A DNA stretch of 64,000 nt, taken from NCBI GenBank assembly GCA_030431455.1, contig JAUIJE010000010.1:62001-126000 (forward strand). The letters are read 5' to 3'. Below, piece after piece: positions 41,726 to 50,500 of the stretch. Each line of letters begins with the position of its first letter. Position 1 is the first letter of the stretch. A program made the translations under genes and the position numbers. Under the pieces are notes generated by a model. The model saw only the letters and a program-made list of their open reading frames with translations. It did not search any database and had not been told where the DNA came from. The DNA is from a bacterium (lineage in GTDB: Bacteria; Myxococcota; UBA727; JAUIJE01).

Positions 41726-42918
41726 ATCGACTGCGCATCACCACCGCGGGGCAAAGTCACGGTCCGATGATGACCGCGGTGATCGAGGGGTTGCCCGCGG
41801 GTCTGTCCCTCCGCGGGGCGGACTTTGTTGGGCCCCTCGCTCGTCGACAAAAACGCCTCGGGGCGGGCGGGCGCCAAGGCATTGAACGCGACGCGGTGGA
41901 CATCACCGCGGGGGTGCTGGCGGGCAGAACCACGGGTGCGCCGCTGTGCCTGGTGGTGGCGAACCGCGACCACGCCAACTGGCAAAACAAAGACATTGCG
42001 CCGATGACGGTGCCGCGACCGGGGCACACGGATCTGGTGGGCGCGCTCAAGTACCAAAGCGATGACCTGCGGCATTCCTCCGAGCGGAGCTCGGCGCGCG
42101 AGACGGTGTTGCGGGTGGCGGTGGGGGTGGTGGCCCAAAAGGTCCTGGACGCGGTCGGCATCCGCACCGGGGCGTTTGTGCGACAGATCGGGGATGTGAC
42201 CCTCACCGTGGATGACGATCTCGACGCAACGGCATTGGAAGCGATGGGGGCGGCAGCGGACGCCGCCGACACCAGCTGTCCCGATGAGCCCACCGCCGAG
42301 CGGATGCGGGACGCGGTGGCCCAGGTGATGCGGGACAAGGACACCCTCGGCGGGGTGATCGAGGGCTTCGCCACCGGGCTGCCCGCGGGGCTTGGCAGCT
42401 ACGCGCGGTGGGGGGACAAGCTCGATGCCCGGCTGGGGGCGCTCCTGCTGTCCATCCCGTCGGTGAAAGCAGTGGCATTTGGGGCGGGCGCGTCGGTGGC
42501 GCGGATGCGCGGGACCGCGGCCCAAGACGCCATCCGGCGGAACGGGGATGCCCTGGTGCGCGACACCAACCGCGCGGGGGGCCTCGAGGGCGGCGTCACC
42601 AACGGGCAACCGCTCCGCGCCCGGGTCGCGCTCAAGCCCATCGCCTCGACGTTGACCCCCCAGGCCTCGGTGGATGTGGTGAGCGGACAAGCCGTGCAGA
42701 CACATTACGAGCGCAGCGATTTTTGTACCTTGCCCCGCGCCGCGGTGGTGGTGGAGGCGATGCTCGCCATTGGGCTGTGCGACGCGGTGCTCGAGCGCGC
42801 CGGGGGGGACCACCTCGAGCAGGTGGTGGCGGCGGCGGCAAGCTGGCCGGCGCCCCGGCTGTCTTCGCTGCGGGTCACGGGGGCGCCAAAGCGCCTGTTC
42901 GATTCTGGAGCAGATTGA
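41719..42918 (+). CDS. aroC: Chorismate synthase
   Basis: 399 residues from GTG 41719, overlapping the aroA stop. Family signatures: ITTAGQSHGPMMTAVIEGLP, RHSSERSSARETVLRVAVG and SDFCTLPRAAVVVEAMLAIGL. It removes phosphate from EPSP to give chorismate, with reduced FMN as cofactor. It ends the short aroA-aroC operon. The product feeds the menaquinone genes that follow. Confidence 0.93.
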   Translation: MLNRLRITTAGQSHGPMMTAVIEGLPAGLSLRGADFVGPLARRQKRLGAGGRQGIERDAVDITAGVLAGRTTGAPLCLVVANRDHANWQNKDIAPMTVPRPGHTDLVGALKYQSDDLRHSSERSSARETVLRVAVGVVAQKVLDAVGIRTGAFVRQIGDVTLTVDDDLDATALEAMGAAADAADTSCPDEPTAERMRDAVAQVMRDKDTLGGVIEGFATGLPAGLGSYARWGDKLDARLGALLLSIPSVKAVAFGAGASVARMRGTAAQDAIRRNGDALVRDTNRAGGLEGGVTNGQPLRARVALKPIASTLTPQASVDVVSGQAVQTHYERSDFCTLPRAAVVVEAMLAIGLCDAVLERAGGDHLEQVVAAAASWPAPRLSSLRVTGAPKRLFDSGAD

Positions 42919-43276
42919 AAAAAGCTGTGGTTTTGGGGGTTTGCGGGATCGATCCCGAGGGCCCACCCCCACCTTCACGCCGCGGCCCCGGCCGGACAAA
43001 CCGACCCCGCCCCCCGCCGCGTCGCGGGTGGCCGCAAAGCAAAAGCATGCCCGTGCCCCACCCTCCGGCGCGGGGGTGCCCGGGACCCTCTACAGGATGT
43101 CCGGGACCCGGCCCGCCGGGTTGCGGCGCTGCTCGGATTCCCATTCTGATTCAGTCACTTACAGCAGATCTGGGCGCTCCGTCGGCCCCCCGGGCGCGGC
43201 GCCAGATCGGCCCCGCGGCGGTTGCAGTTTAAGACCTTTTAAACTACATCGACTGCATGGACCCAGGAGCCAGGCC
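42919..43276. other. Intergenic region upstream of the DAHP synthase-men operon (358 bases)
   Basis: Mostly GC-rich with no supported gene; one reading frame crossing it is a Pro/Arg-rich artefact. The last 60 bases are AT-richer and contain an inverted repeat (43226-43245). The ribosome site AGGAG is at 43265-43269, before ATG 43277. This is where the promoter of the DAHP synthase-men operon should lie. Confidence 0.5.
43226..43245. promoter_or_regulatory. Inverted repeat AGTTTAA-N6-TTAAACT, candidate operator of the DAHP synthase-men operon
   Basis: A perfect 7-bp inverted repeat with a 6-base spacer, 31 bases before the DAHP synthase start and in the only AT-rich patch of the gap. The spacing resembles a TyrR-box layout (half-sites separated by 6), but the half-site sequence differs from TGTAAA. 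A TTGCAG 4 bases upstream could be a -35 element with weak -10 candidates overlapping the right arm. A dimeric repressor site covering the promoter is an inference. Confidence 0.45.
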
Positions 43277-44278
43277 ATGCTGATCGTCGCCCCCTCACCC
43301 GAGGCGGCCCGCGCCCTGGCCGAGCGCCTCGGCCCGCGCGCCCAGGCCTTCGACCGCGCCGACCCCCCGCTGGTGGCGGTGCCCGGACCGGTGGACGCCG
43401 ACATCGCGGCCGGGCACCAGGTGCTGGCCGACCACGCCCACCCATTGAGCACCTTCGCCCTTCACCCGCAGCCCCACACCGTGCGGCTCGGGTCGGTGAC
43501 CGTCGGCCAGGACTTCGCGTTCATCGGCGGCCCCTGCAGCGTGGAGAGCGAGGACCAGATTCTGCGCGCCGCGCGCGGGGTGCAGGCCGCGGGGGCGCAC
43601 GCGGTGCGGGGGGGCGCGTTCAAGCCCCGCACCGGGCCCTACGCATTCCAGGGACATGGTGAAGTGGCATTGGAATGGCTGAGCGCGACCCGGCGGCACA
43701 CCGGCCTGCCCGTGGTCACCGAGGTGCTCACCCCCGAGGACGTGGAGCTCGTGGCCGAGCACGCCGATGCCCTGCAGGTCGGCACCCGCTCGATGCAAAA
43801 CACCGCGCTGCTCAAAGCCCTCGGCGACATCCGGCGCCCGGTGATCCTCAAGCGCGGGTTCGGCAACCGCGTCGAAGAACTCCTCAGCGCCGCCGAGTAC
43901 ATCCTCGCCCGCGGCAACCCCGACGTCATCCTGTGCGAGCGCGGCGTGCGCACCGGCCACGGCGCCACCCGGTTCTGCCTCGATGTCTCGGCCGTGGCGT
44001 GGCTCAAGGTCGAGTCCCGCTTGCCCGTCCTCGTCGACCCGTCGCACGCGGCCGGCCGGCGCGACCTCGTCGAGCCCTTGGCCTTGGCCGCGGCCGCGGC
44101 GGGGGCCGACGGTCTGTTGATCGAGACCCACCCCCACCCCGACCAGGCCTGGAGCGACGCCGAGCAAGCCATCGACCTCGACGCGTTCGCCCGCTTGGTG
44201 GACAAGACCCGGCGGGTGCTCGACGCCCTCGGCCGGGCGTCAGGGCCCCAACGGGCCGCGGGGGGGACCGCCTCATGA
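43277..44278 (+). CDS. aroF: 3-deoxy-D-arabino-heptulosonate 7-phosphate synthase (DAHP synthase, I-beta type)
   Basis: 333 residues from ATG 43277 behind AGGAG. A small N-terminal ferredoxin-like or regulatory segment (MLIVAPSPEAARALAERLG, ~70 residues) precedes the barrel with FIGGPCSVESEDQIL, RGGAFKPRTGPYAFQGHG, VILKRGFGNRVEELLSAAEYI and VDPSHAAGRRDLVEPLALAA. This is the short I-beta class (KDO8P-like), with PEP, Mn2+ and Cys ligand as in the family. It commits carbon to the shikimate pathway. Its TGA overlaps the menG ATG, so it heads the menaquinone operon. Feedback regulation through the N-terminal domain is possible. Confidence 0.9.
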   Translation: MLIVAPSPEAARALAERLGPRAQAFDRADPPLVAVPGPVDADIAAGHQVLADHAHPLSTFALHPQPHTVRLGSVTVGQDFAFIGGPCSVESEDQILRAARGVQAAGAHAVRGGAFKPRTGPYAFQGHGEVALEWLSATRRHTGLPVVTEVLTPEDVELVAEHADALQVGTRSMQNTALLKALGDIRRPVILKRGFGNRVEELLSAAEYILARGNPDVILCERGVRTGHGATRFCLDVSAVAWLKVESRLPVLVDPSHAAGRRDLVEPLALAAAAAGADGLLIETHPHPDQAWSDAEQAIDLDAFARLVDKTRRVLDALGRASGPQRAAGGTAS

Positions 44279-44979
44279 AAGCGCAAGACCTCGTCGAGGA
44301 CCGCGGGGACGTGTCCCGGGCGCTGTTCGATCGCATCGCGCCCCGCTACGACCTCACCAACCGCGTGTTGAGCTTTGGGCAAGACGAGCGCTGGCGCCGG
44401 CGACTGGTCAAGGCCCTCCCCGCGCGCGCCGGCTTGCGGGTGCTCGACGTCGCGACCGGGACCGGCGACCTCGCGTTCGCGATGTCGCGCGACCCGCGGG
44501 TGGACGAGGTGGTGGGCGTCGACCTGTCCGAACAGATGCTGGCCGTGGCGCGCGACAAGGCCCCGGACAACGCGCGCATCACGTTCGCCACCGGCGACGC
44601 CATGGACCTCGGGTACACGGCCGCGTTCGACGCCGTGACCATCGCGTTCGGCATTCGCAATGTCTCTTCCCCCATCGTGGCCCTGCGGTCGATGAAGCAG
44701 GCGCTGCGCCCCGCGGGCCGCGTGCTGGTGCTCGAGTTCGGTGAGGTGTACGCCCCGGTGCGTCCGCTCTACAACCTCTACCGCCGCCACATCCTGCCCG
44801 TGGTCGGCGGGGCCCTGACCCGCGAACGCGAAGCTTACCGGTACCTCGACGAGACCATCGCCCAGTTCCCCAGCGGCGAGGCGTTTGCAGAAAAACTCAC
44901 CGAGGCCGGTTTCGTCGACCCCCGCGTGGTCGACCTCGCCCTCGGCGGGGTGCGCCTGTACGTCGGGGACGTCGCGTGA
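44275..44979 (+). CDS. menG: Demethylmenaquinone/UbiE-type C-methyltransferase
   Basis: 234 residues from the overlapping ATG 44275. SAM-binding motif I is LDVATGTGDLAFAMS and a later segment is FDAVTIAFGIRNVSS, both characteristic of UbiE/MenG. LFDRIAPRYDLTNRVLSFGQDERWR at the start is also a family mark. It methylates demethylmenaquinone in the last step. Ubiquinone genes are absent, and the neighbours favour the menaquinone role. Confidence 0.9.
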   Translation: MKAQDLVEDRGDVSRALFDRIAPRYDLTNRVLSFGQDERWRRRLVKALPARAGLRVLDVATGTGDLAFAMSRDPRVDEVVGVDLSEQMLAVARDKAPDNARITFATGDAMDLGYTAAFDAVTIAFGIRNVSSPIVALRSMKQALRPAGRVLVLEFGEVYAPVRPLYNLYRRHILPVVGGALTREREAYRYLDETIAQFPSGEAFAEKLTEAGFVDPRVVDLALGGVRLYVGDVA

Positions 44980-46052
44980 ACGCCCTCGCCTCGGCCTTCG
45001 AGGCCGCGCGCGGTCCCCGGGTGTACTTCGGGGATCGGGGCGGCCCCGGCATGGTCGGGATCGGCGTGTCCCGCTTGGTGCGCAAAGACCCGTGTACCGT
45101 GGGCGAGGCGTTGCGCCCCCCCGACGAGGGCCCCTGGGTGTTCGCGGTGCGCTTCGACCCCGAACAACCCCCCGGGCCGGCCTGGGCCCCCTTCGGCGCG
45201 GCGTTGTGGTGGCGCCCGGCGCGCTGGCTCCGCGACGACGGCGCGCGCCGCTTTGCCCCCCGGGGGGCCCACATTGAGATTCCCGCAAACATCGAACCGT
45301 ACGCCTCGGGTCAGTGGGACCGCGCGTTCGACGCCGCGGGGTCTGCGATCCAAGCCGGAGAGCTCGGCAAGGTGGTGCTCGCCCGCCCCGTGGATCGGCC
45401 CCGGCCCGCCCAGCCGGTGGCGGCGGGCTTGCACACCGAAGACCCCGCGTTCGCGTTTGCCCTGTGCCTCGACGACGATTACGGCTTTGCCGGGGTCAGC
45501 CCCGAGCTTTTGTTGCGCCAAGGCCCAGAGGGCACCGAGACCGAGGCCCTCGCCGGCACCCGGGCCCGGGGCGCGCCCGATGTGCCCCCCACCGAAAAGG
45601 AACGGCGCGAGCACGCGTTTGTCGTCGACGCCATCGCGCGCGATTGTGCCCCCCACCGGGTGCAGGTGGGGGCCCCGGCCTGGCACGCCCACGGCGACGT
45701 GCGGCTGCTGCGCAGTCCCATCCACATCGCGGGGAGGCCGGACCCCTGGGAGCTGGCCGCGCGGTTGATGCCCACCCCCGCGGTGTGCGGCACCCCCCGG
45801 GCCGCGGCCCGCGCCTTTTTGCGCACCCACGAAGGGTTCGACCGCGGCCTGTACGCCGGGGTGGTCGGCGTCGTCGACGACGACGGCGTGGTCATGACCG
45901 TGGCGCTGCGTTCGATGTTGTGGCGGCGCGACCAGGTCCGGCTGTTTGTGGGCGGGGGCTTGGTCGCGGGCAGCGACCGCGAGGCCGAGCGGGCCGAGCT
46001 CTCGATCAAAGCCGCGCACTGGACGCGCTGGTGCGCCGGGGGCGGGGCATGA
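44976..46052 (+). CDS. menF: Isochorismate synthase
   Basis: 358 residues, shorter than the usual ~430 because the N-terminal segment is reduced. The chorismate-utilising core has KVVLARP, FAGVSPELLLRQ, ALAGTRARG, TEKERREHAFVVDAI, VCGTPRAAARAFL and YAGVVGVVDDDGVV. It isomerises chorismate to isochorismate, the first committed step. The Lys of KVVLAR and Glu of PEL are the catalytic residues of the family and are present. It overlaps menG by 4 bases. Confidence 0.87.
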   Translation: MNALASAFEAARGPRVYFGDRGGPGMVGIGVSRLVRKDPCTVGEALRPPDEGPWVFAVRFDPEQPPGPAWAPFGAALWWRPARWLRDDGARRFAPRGAHIEIPANIEPYASGQWDRAFDAAGSAIQAGELGKVVLARPVDRPRPAQPVAAGLHTEDPAFAFALCLDDDYGFAGVSPELLLRQGPEGTETEALAGTRARGAPDVPPTEKERREHAFVVDAIARDCAPHRVQVGAPAWHAHGDVRLLRSPIHIAGRPDPWELAARLMPTPAVCGTPRAAARAFLRTHEGFDRGLYAGVVGVVDDDGVVMTVALRSMLWRRDQVRLFVGGGLVAGSDREAERAELSIKAAHWTRWCAGGGA

Positions 46053-47593
46053 ACGCGACCTTGGCCGCGACCCTGGTCGACGTGCTCGAGTGCGCGCACA
46101 CCGCGCTGGTGGTGGTCTGCCCCGGGTCGCGTTCGACCCCGTTGGTTTTGGCCTTGGCCCGCTCCGGGCTCTCGGTGCGGGTCGCCCACGACGAGCGCAG
46201 CGCCGCGTTCATCGCGTTGGGGGCGGCGCGGGCCAGCGAACGACCCGCCGCGGTGTTGACCACCTCGGGGAGCGCCATCGGGCACCTGTACCCCGCGGTG
46301 CTCGAGGCCGAGGCCGAGCGGCTGCCCCTGGTGCTGCTCACCGCCGACCGGCCCGCGGCCTTGATCGGGAGCGCGGCCAACCAGACCCTCGACCAACGCA
46401 ATGCCTATGGACGGCACGTCGGGCACGCGTTCGACCTCGACGCGGTGGACAGGTCCGTGCGCGCCCGGCTCGACGAGGCCTTCGCGGGGTTGCGGGGGCC
46501 GCTGCACATCAACGCGCGGTTCGCAAAGCCGCTCGAGGGCGCGCCCGCGGCGCCGGTCGGGCCACGGTCCCGGGTCCGCGCCCCGGTGGTGGCGCCCGAC
46601 CTCACCCCGGCGCGGGCCCTCTTGGCCAACGCCCGGCGGGGGCTGCTCGTGGTCGGCCGGCTCACCGCCCAGGATGACATCGACGCCGCCCGGGACATCG
46701 CCGAGACCCTGGCCTGGCCGGTGGTGACCTCGGCCCTGTCCGGCCTGCGGTGCCGCACCCTGCGCGCCCCCGTACTCGACGACGTCGACGGCGCCCTCGG
46801 CTCGGCCCGGGTGAAGGAGGCCTTGCGACCGGACCTGGTGCTGCACCTCGGCGGCCCCACCGTGAGCGCCCGCCTCTCGGCGCACCTGGCCGATGTGCCC
46901 CACGTGCTCGTCGGGGGCCGGCCCGCGGACGACCCACCCGCCACCGTGCTGCCCGGGGCCGTCTCCAGCTATGCCCCGTTGATCACCGGCGCCGGCGCCG
47001 GCCCGAGCGCCCTTTTGCCCCTGGCCGAGCGCATCGCCGGCGTCACCCCGGCGGTCCCGCGGCCTGACGACGCCCAAGCCGCGGTCCACGTCGTCGAGCA
47101 GGCCAGCGCGCCGGTGTTCGTGGGCAACAGCGGCCCCATCCGCGATGTCGACCGCTTCGCCCCCCGCCGCGCCGATGGGCCCCGCTTGTTTGCCCACCGC
47201 GGCCTGTCCGGCATCGATGGCGGACTGTCCGCCACCGGGGGTCTCGCCGCGGTGTACGGACGGGCCCACGCGCTGCTCGGCGACGTCGCCTATCTCCACG
47301 ACGCGGGGGCGTGGAGCAGCCTGGCGGACCTCGACCTCGACGTCACCGTCATCGACAACCGGGGCGGCGCCCTGTTCGAGCGGTTGCCCATCGCCGAGCA
47401 CGCCGACCCGGCGGTGTTTGAACGGTACTTTTTGACCCCCCACGCGGTGGACCTCGCCGCCGTGGCCCGGGCCTACGGCCGCACCGTGCGCGTGGTGCAC
47501 GTCGACCGGGCCGCCGCCCACGCCGCCCGCCAACGCTACGACCACGAGCTCGTGCGCGCCCTCGACGACGCTTTGGCGCGGAGGGTGGCATGA
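46049..47593 (+). CDS. menD: 2-succinyl-5-enolpyruvyl-6-hydroxy-3-cyclohexene-1-carboxylate synthase (SEPHCHC synthase)
   Basis: 514 residues with a thiamine-diphosphate enzyme layout: CPGSRSTPLVLAL and HDERSAAFIALGAARAS (Glu that activates thiamine), TTSGSAIGHLYPAV, TADRP, and DLDVTVIDNRGGALFERLPI in the thiamine-binding part. It condenses isochorismate with 2-oxoglutarate-derived succinic semialdehyde. 2-oxoglutarate is also the inferred substrate of KorAB in this window. It overlaps menF by 4 bases and menA by 4 bases. Confidence 0.9.
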   Translation: MNATLAATLVDVLECAHTALVVVCPGSRSTPLVLALARSGLSVRVAHDERSAAFIALGAARASERPAAVLTTSGSAIGHLYPAVLEAEAERLPLVLLTADRPAALIGSAANQTLDQRNAYGRHVGHAFDLDAVDRSVRARLDEAFAGLRGPLHINARFAKPLEGAPAAPVGPRSRVRAPVVAPDLTPARALLANARRGLLVVGRLTAQDDIDAARDIAETLAWPVVTSALSGLRCRTLRAPVLDDVDGALGSARVKEALRPDLVLHLGGPTVSARLSAHLADVPHVLVGGRPADDPPATVLPGAVSSYAPLITGAGAGPSALLPLAERIAGVTPAVPRPDDAQAAVHVVEQASAPVFVGNSGPIRDVDRFAPRRADGPRLFAHRGLSGIDGGLSATGGLAAVYGRAHALLGDVAYLHDAGAWSSLADLDLDVTVIDNRGGALFERLPIAEHADPAVFERYFLTPHAVDLAAVARAYGRTVRVVHVDRAAAHAARQRYDHELVRALDDALARRVA

Positions 47594-48450
47594 ACGTCTG
47601 GCTCGAGGCGTCCCGCCCCCGCACCCTCGGCGCCGCGCTCGCCCCGGTGGTGATGGGCGCGGCCATCGCCCACACCGAGGGCGGCATCCACCCGGGGGCG
47701 CTCGCCGCCGCCGCCGTCGGCGCGATGTTGATCCAAATCGGCACCAACTTCGCGAACGACGCGTTCGATTTCCTCAAAGGCGCGGACACCGCCGAGCGCG
47801 TGGGCCCGGCCCGCGCCACCGCCCAAGGCAAGGTCTCGGCCCGGGCGATGTTGGTGGCCACCGCGGTGGTGTTCGGCCTCGCCACCCTCGTGGGCGTGTA
47901 CCTCGCGATCCGCGGGGGTTGGCCCATCGTCGTCATCGGGCTGTGCAGCATCGCCTCGGGGGTGCTGTACACCGGAGGACCCCGCCCCCTCGCGTACGTC
48001 GGGCTCGGCGACGTGTTCGTGCTCGTGTTCTTCGGGCCGGTGGCGGTGGCCGGGACCGTCTATGTGCAAACATTGGCGTGGTCCCCCGCCGCGGTTGTCG
48101 CCGGCCTCGCCCCCGGCGCGCTCGCCACCGCGATCTTGGCGGTCAACAACCTGCGCGACCGCCACACCGACGCCCCCGCGGGCAAACGCACGTTGGCGGT
48201 GCGCTTTGGCCCCACCTTCGCCCGGCTCGAGTGGGCCGCGTGCGCGGCGGTGGCCGGGGCCGTGCCCCTCGTGCTCATCACCACCCGGCCGGGGGGCCTG
48301 CTCGCGCTGCTCACCGCGCCCCTCGCGCTCGTCGTGGGCCGCGGCGTCTGGCGCCACGACGGGGCCGCGCTCAATCCCTACCTCGGCCGCACCGCGGGCT
48401 TGCTCACCGCCTACTGTGTGCTGTTCGCCCTGGGGTGGGCGTGGCCGTGA
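47590..48450 (+). CDS. menA: 1,4-dihydroxy-2-naphthoate polyprenyltransferase
   Basis: 286 residues with eight to nine membrane helices. The first prenyl-diphosphate/Mg2+ site is IGTNFANDAFDFLKGAD, and the second is LAVNNLRDRHTDAPAGKRTLAVRFG, typical of MenA of the UbiA superfamily. It attaches the polyprenyl tail to DHNA in the inner membrane. It is flanked by 4-base overlaps on both sides. Confidence 0.9.
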   Translation: MNVWLEASRPRTLGAALAPVVMGAAIAHTEGGIHPGALAAAAVGAMLIQIGTNFANDAFDFLKGADTAERVGPARATAQGKVSARAMLVATAVVFGLATLVGVYLAIRGGWPIVVIGLCSIASGVLYTGGPRPLAYVGLGDVFVLVFFGPVAVAGTVYVQTLAWSPAAVVAGLAPGALATAILAVNNLRDRHTDAPAGKRTLAVRFGPTFARLEWAACAAVAGAVPLVLITTRPGGLLALLTAPLALVVGRGVWRHDGAALNPYLGRTAGLLTAYCVLFALGWAWP

Positions 48451-49280
48451 AACGATTCGCCTACGCCCTGCCCCTGTCGCCCCCCGTGCTCGGCCACGCC
48501 ACCCGACGCGGGCTGATCCTCGAACGCGACGACGGGTGGCGCGCAGACTTTGCCCCCTGGCCATTGGCCCAAAGCCTCGACGAGGTCCTGCACCGCTGGG
48601 ACCAAAATGGGCCCGAGCGACAATGGGCCGAACAACACTTTGTGCCCCCCGCCCCCGGGCGCGCCGTCTCTGCAGCGACATTGTTGTGGCCCGGGCGCGA
48701 GCAGGGCGCGGGCGACGAGGGGACGGTGACCGCGCCGGTGACCGGCCACCCCGCGGTCAAGCTCAAGGTCCGCCCCGGCGACCTCGAGATGGTGCGCGCC
48801 CTGCGCGCGCGGGTCGACGGGCGTTTTCGCCTCGATGGCAAACGCACCCTGGCCCCCGACGAGGCCCGCGCCCTCGCCGACGTGGCCAGCCCCCTCGAGT
48901 TTTTTGAAGAACCGTGCCCGGGCATCGACAACCTCACGGCCCTGTGCACGGCGGGCGTGCCGGTGGCCCTCGACGAGACCGTGCGCGAGGTGGACCCCGA
49001 CGACGCCCCCCGCCTTCTCGGTCGCGCGCCCTTCGCCGCGGTGGTGCTCAAGGCCACGCTGCTCGGCCCCGCCCGCACCGCGGCGTGGGTCGAGGCCGCG
49101 CGCGCGGCGGGGGTCAAGACCATCATCAGCTCGGTGTTCGAGACCGGCATCGGCCGGCAGCCGTTGCACGACCTCGCCCACCTCGTCGGGCCGGACCACG
49201 TGCACGGCCTGGGCACGGGGGCGTTTTTTGCCCAAGACCTGATGCCGGATACGCCGCTGCGCGGCCTGGAGCGGTTGTGA
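48447..49280 (+). CDS. menC: o-Succinylbenzoate synthase
   Basis: 277 residues from GTG 48447 (GTGA overlap with menA). It is an enolase-superfamily barrel with an AVKLKVRPGD segment (KxK lysine pair), EFFEEPC (metal Glu), VALDETV (metal Asp) and VVLKATLLG (second Lys). The usual D-x-N metal segment reads RLDGKRTL, i.e. Asn is replaced by Lys, while the Asp is kept. It dehydrates SHCHC to o-succinylbenzoate. Position in the men operon supports the function despite the changed residue. Confidence 0.85.
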   Translation: MKRFAYALPLSPPVLGHATRRGLILERDDGWRADFAPWPLAQSLDEVLHRWDQNGPERQWAEQHFVPPAPGRAVSAATLLWPGREQGAGDEGTVTAPVTGHPAVKLKVRPGDLEMVRALRARVDGRFRLDGKRTLAPDEARALADVASPLEFFEEPCPGIDNLTALCTAGVPVALDETVREVDPDDAPRLLGRAPFAAVVLKATLLGPARTAAWVEAARAAGVKTIISSVFETGIGRQPLHDLAHLVGPDHVHGLGTGAFFAQDLMPDTPLRGLERL

Positions 49281-50500
49281 CCCGGTCGGGGCCCGCGCTG
49301 GTCACGCCCGGCGCGACCTGGTCCTGGCCCGCCCTGCTCCACCGCGCCCAGTCCTTGCCCCCGGCGCGGTTGCGGGTGGTCGTCGACGACGATGTGCCCG
49401 CGGCGGTGACGGCGCTGCTCGCGGCCATGCTCGGCCGGGGCCCGGTGTGCCTGCTCTCGCACCGGTGGCCCGCGGCGCGTCGACAAGACGCGGCCGCGCT
49501 GGTCGCGGGCGCGCCCTGGCCGGAGGGCGCAGCCACGGTGCTGTTCACCTCGGGGAGCACGGGCGCGCCCAAAGCCATTGTGCACACGGTGGAAAACCAC
49601 CTGCACGCCGCGGCCGGGGCCTGCGCCAGGGTGCCCTTTGGTCCCGGTCACCGATGGCTCCTGTCCCTTCCTCTCAGTCACATTGGGGGCGCGGGCATCG
49701 TGATGCGCGCGCTGGTCGGCGGGGGCACGTTGGCCGCGCCCGGCCCCGGTCGGTCTTGGCTCGACGGGGTCCGCGCCGCGCGGCCGACGCACCTGTCCTT
49801 GGTCGCGGCCCAGCTCCGCACGCTGCTCGACGAGGGGTGGCCCGTCCCCGGACCCGTGCTCGTCGGGGGCGGGCCGGTGCCGGGCGCGTTGCTCGACGAG
49901 GCCGCGGCCCAAGGTCTCGATGCGCGGCCCACCTGGGGCATGACCGAGACCTGCGCGCAGGTGTGCACCGGCTGGGCCGGGGACGTGGTGGGCGCCGGCC
50001 CCCCGTTGCCCGGGCGCGAGGTGCGCGTGCGCGGCGGCCGGCTCATGGTGCGCGGGCCGATGCTCGCCCCGGTGCGCGTCGGCCCGGACGGCGCCGAGGC
50101 GGTGGCCGACGCGCAGGGGTGGTTCGACACCGGCGATCTCGGGCACATCGACGCGCAAGGACGCGTACACATCACCGGGCGCGCGGACGCACGCTTCGTC
50201 TCCGGGGGCGAGAACATCTCGCCCGAAGAAGTCGAACGGGTGCTGCTGCAACGGGTCGCGCGGGCCTGCGTGGTCGACGTGCCCGACGTGCGGTGGGGGG
50301 CCCGGCCGGTGGCGTTTGTGTCGCCCTACGTGCCCCGCGAGGCGTGGACCGCGCGCTTTGCCGAACAGCTCCCGCGGTATATGTGGCCCGACGAGGTCTG
50401 GCCCTTCCCCGACGGGCAAGACAGCCTCAAGCCCGATCGGCGGGCGCTGCGGACATGGGCGGTTCGTGCCCGGGAGGAGGCCCAGCGTGTTTCGGCATGA
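49277..50500 (+). CDS. menE: o-Succinylbenzoate-CoA ligase
   Basis: 407 residues from GTG 49277, overlapping menC. It is an adenylate-forming enzyme with VLFTSGSTGAPKAIVHT (P-loop), PTWGMTETCAQV, GWFDTGDLGHID, GGENISPEEVE and a C-terminal Lys in DSLKPDRRALR. It is shorter than the ~450-residue relatives because the N-terminal segment is reduced. It activates o-succinylbenzoate to its CoA thioester, the substrate of MenB (not in this window). Confidence 0.88.
   Translation: MTRSGPALVTPGATWSWPALLHRAQSLPPARLRVVVDDDVPAAVTALLAAMLGRGPVCLLSHRWPAARRQDAAALVAGAPWPEGAATVLFTSGSTGAPKAIVHTVENHLHAAAGACARVPFGPGHRWLLSLPLSHIGGAGIVMRALVGGGTLAAPGPGRSWLDGVRAARPTHLSLVAAQLRTLLDEGWPVPGPVLVGGGPVPGALLDEAAAQGLDARPTWGMTETCAQVCTGWAGDVVGAGPPLPGREVRVRGGRLMVRGPMLAPVRVGPDGAEAVADAQGWFDTGDLGHIDAQGRVHITGRADARFVSGGENISPEEVERVLLQRVARACVVDVPDVRWGARPVAFVSPYVPREAWTARFAEQLPRYMWPDEVWPFPDGQDSLKPDRRALRTWAVRAREEAQRVSA

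Noticed and set aside
42770-43276. Coding extension of the DAHP synthase frame upstream of 43277
   Set aside because: The extension overlaps aroC in another frame and then gives a Pro/Arg-rich segment. ATG 43277 has an AGGAG site and fits the usual length.
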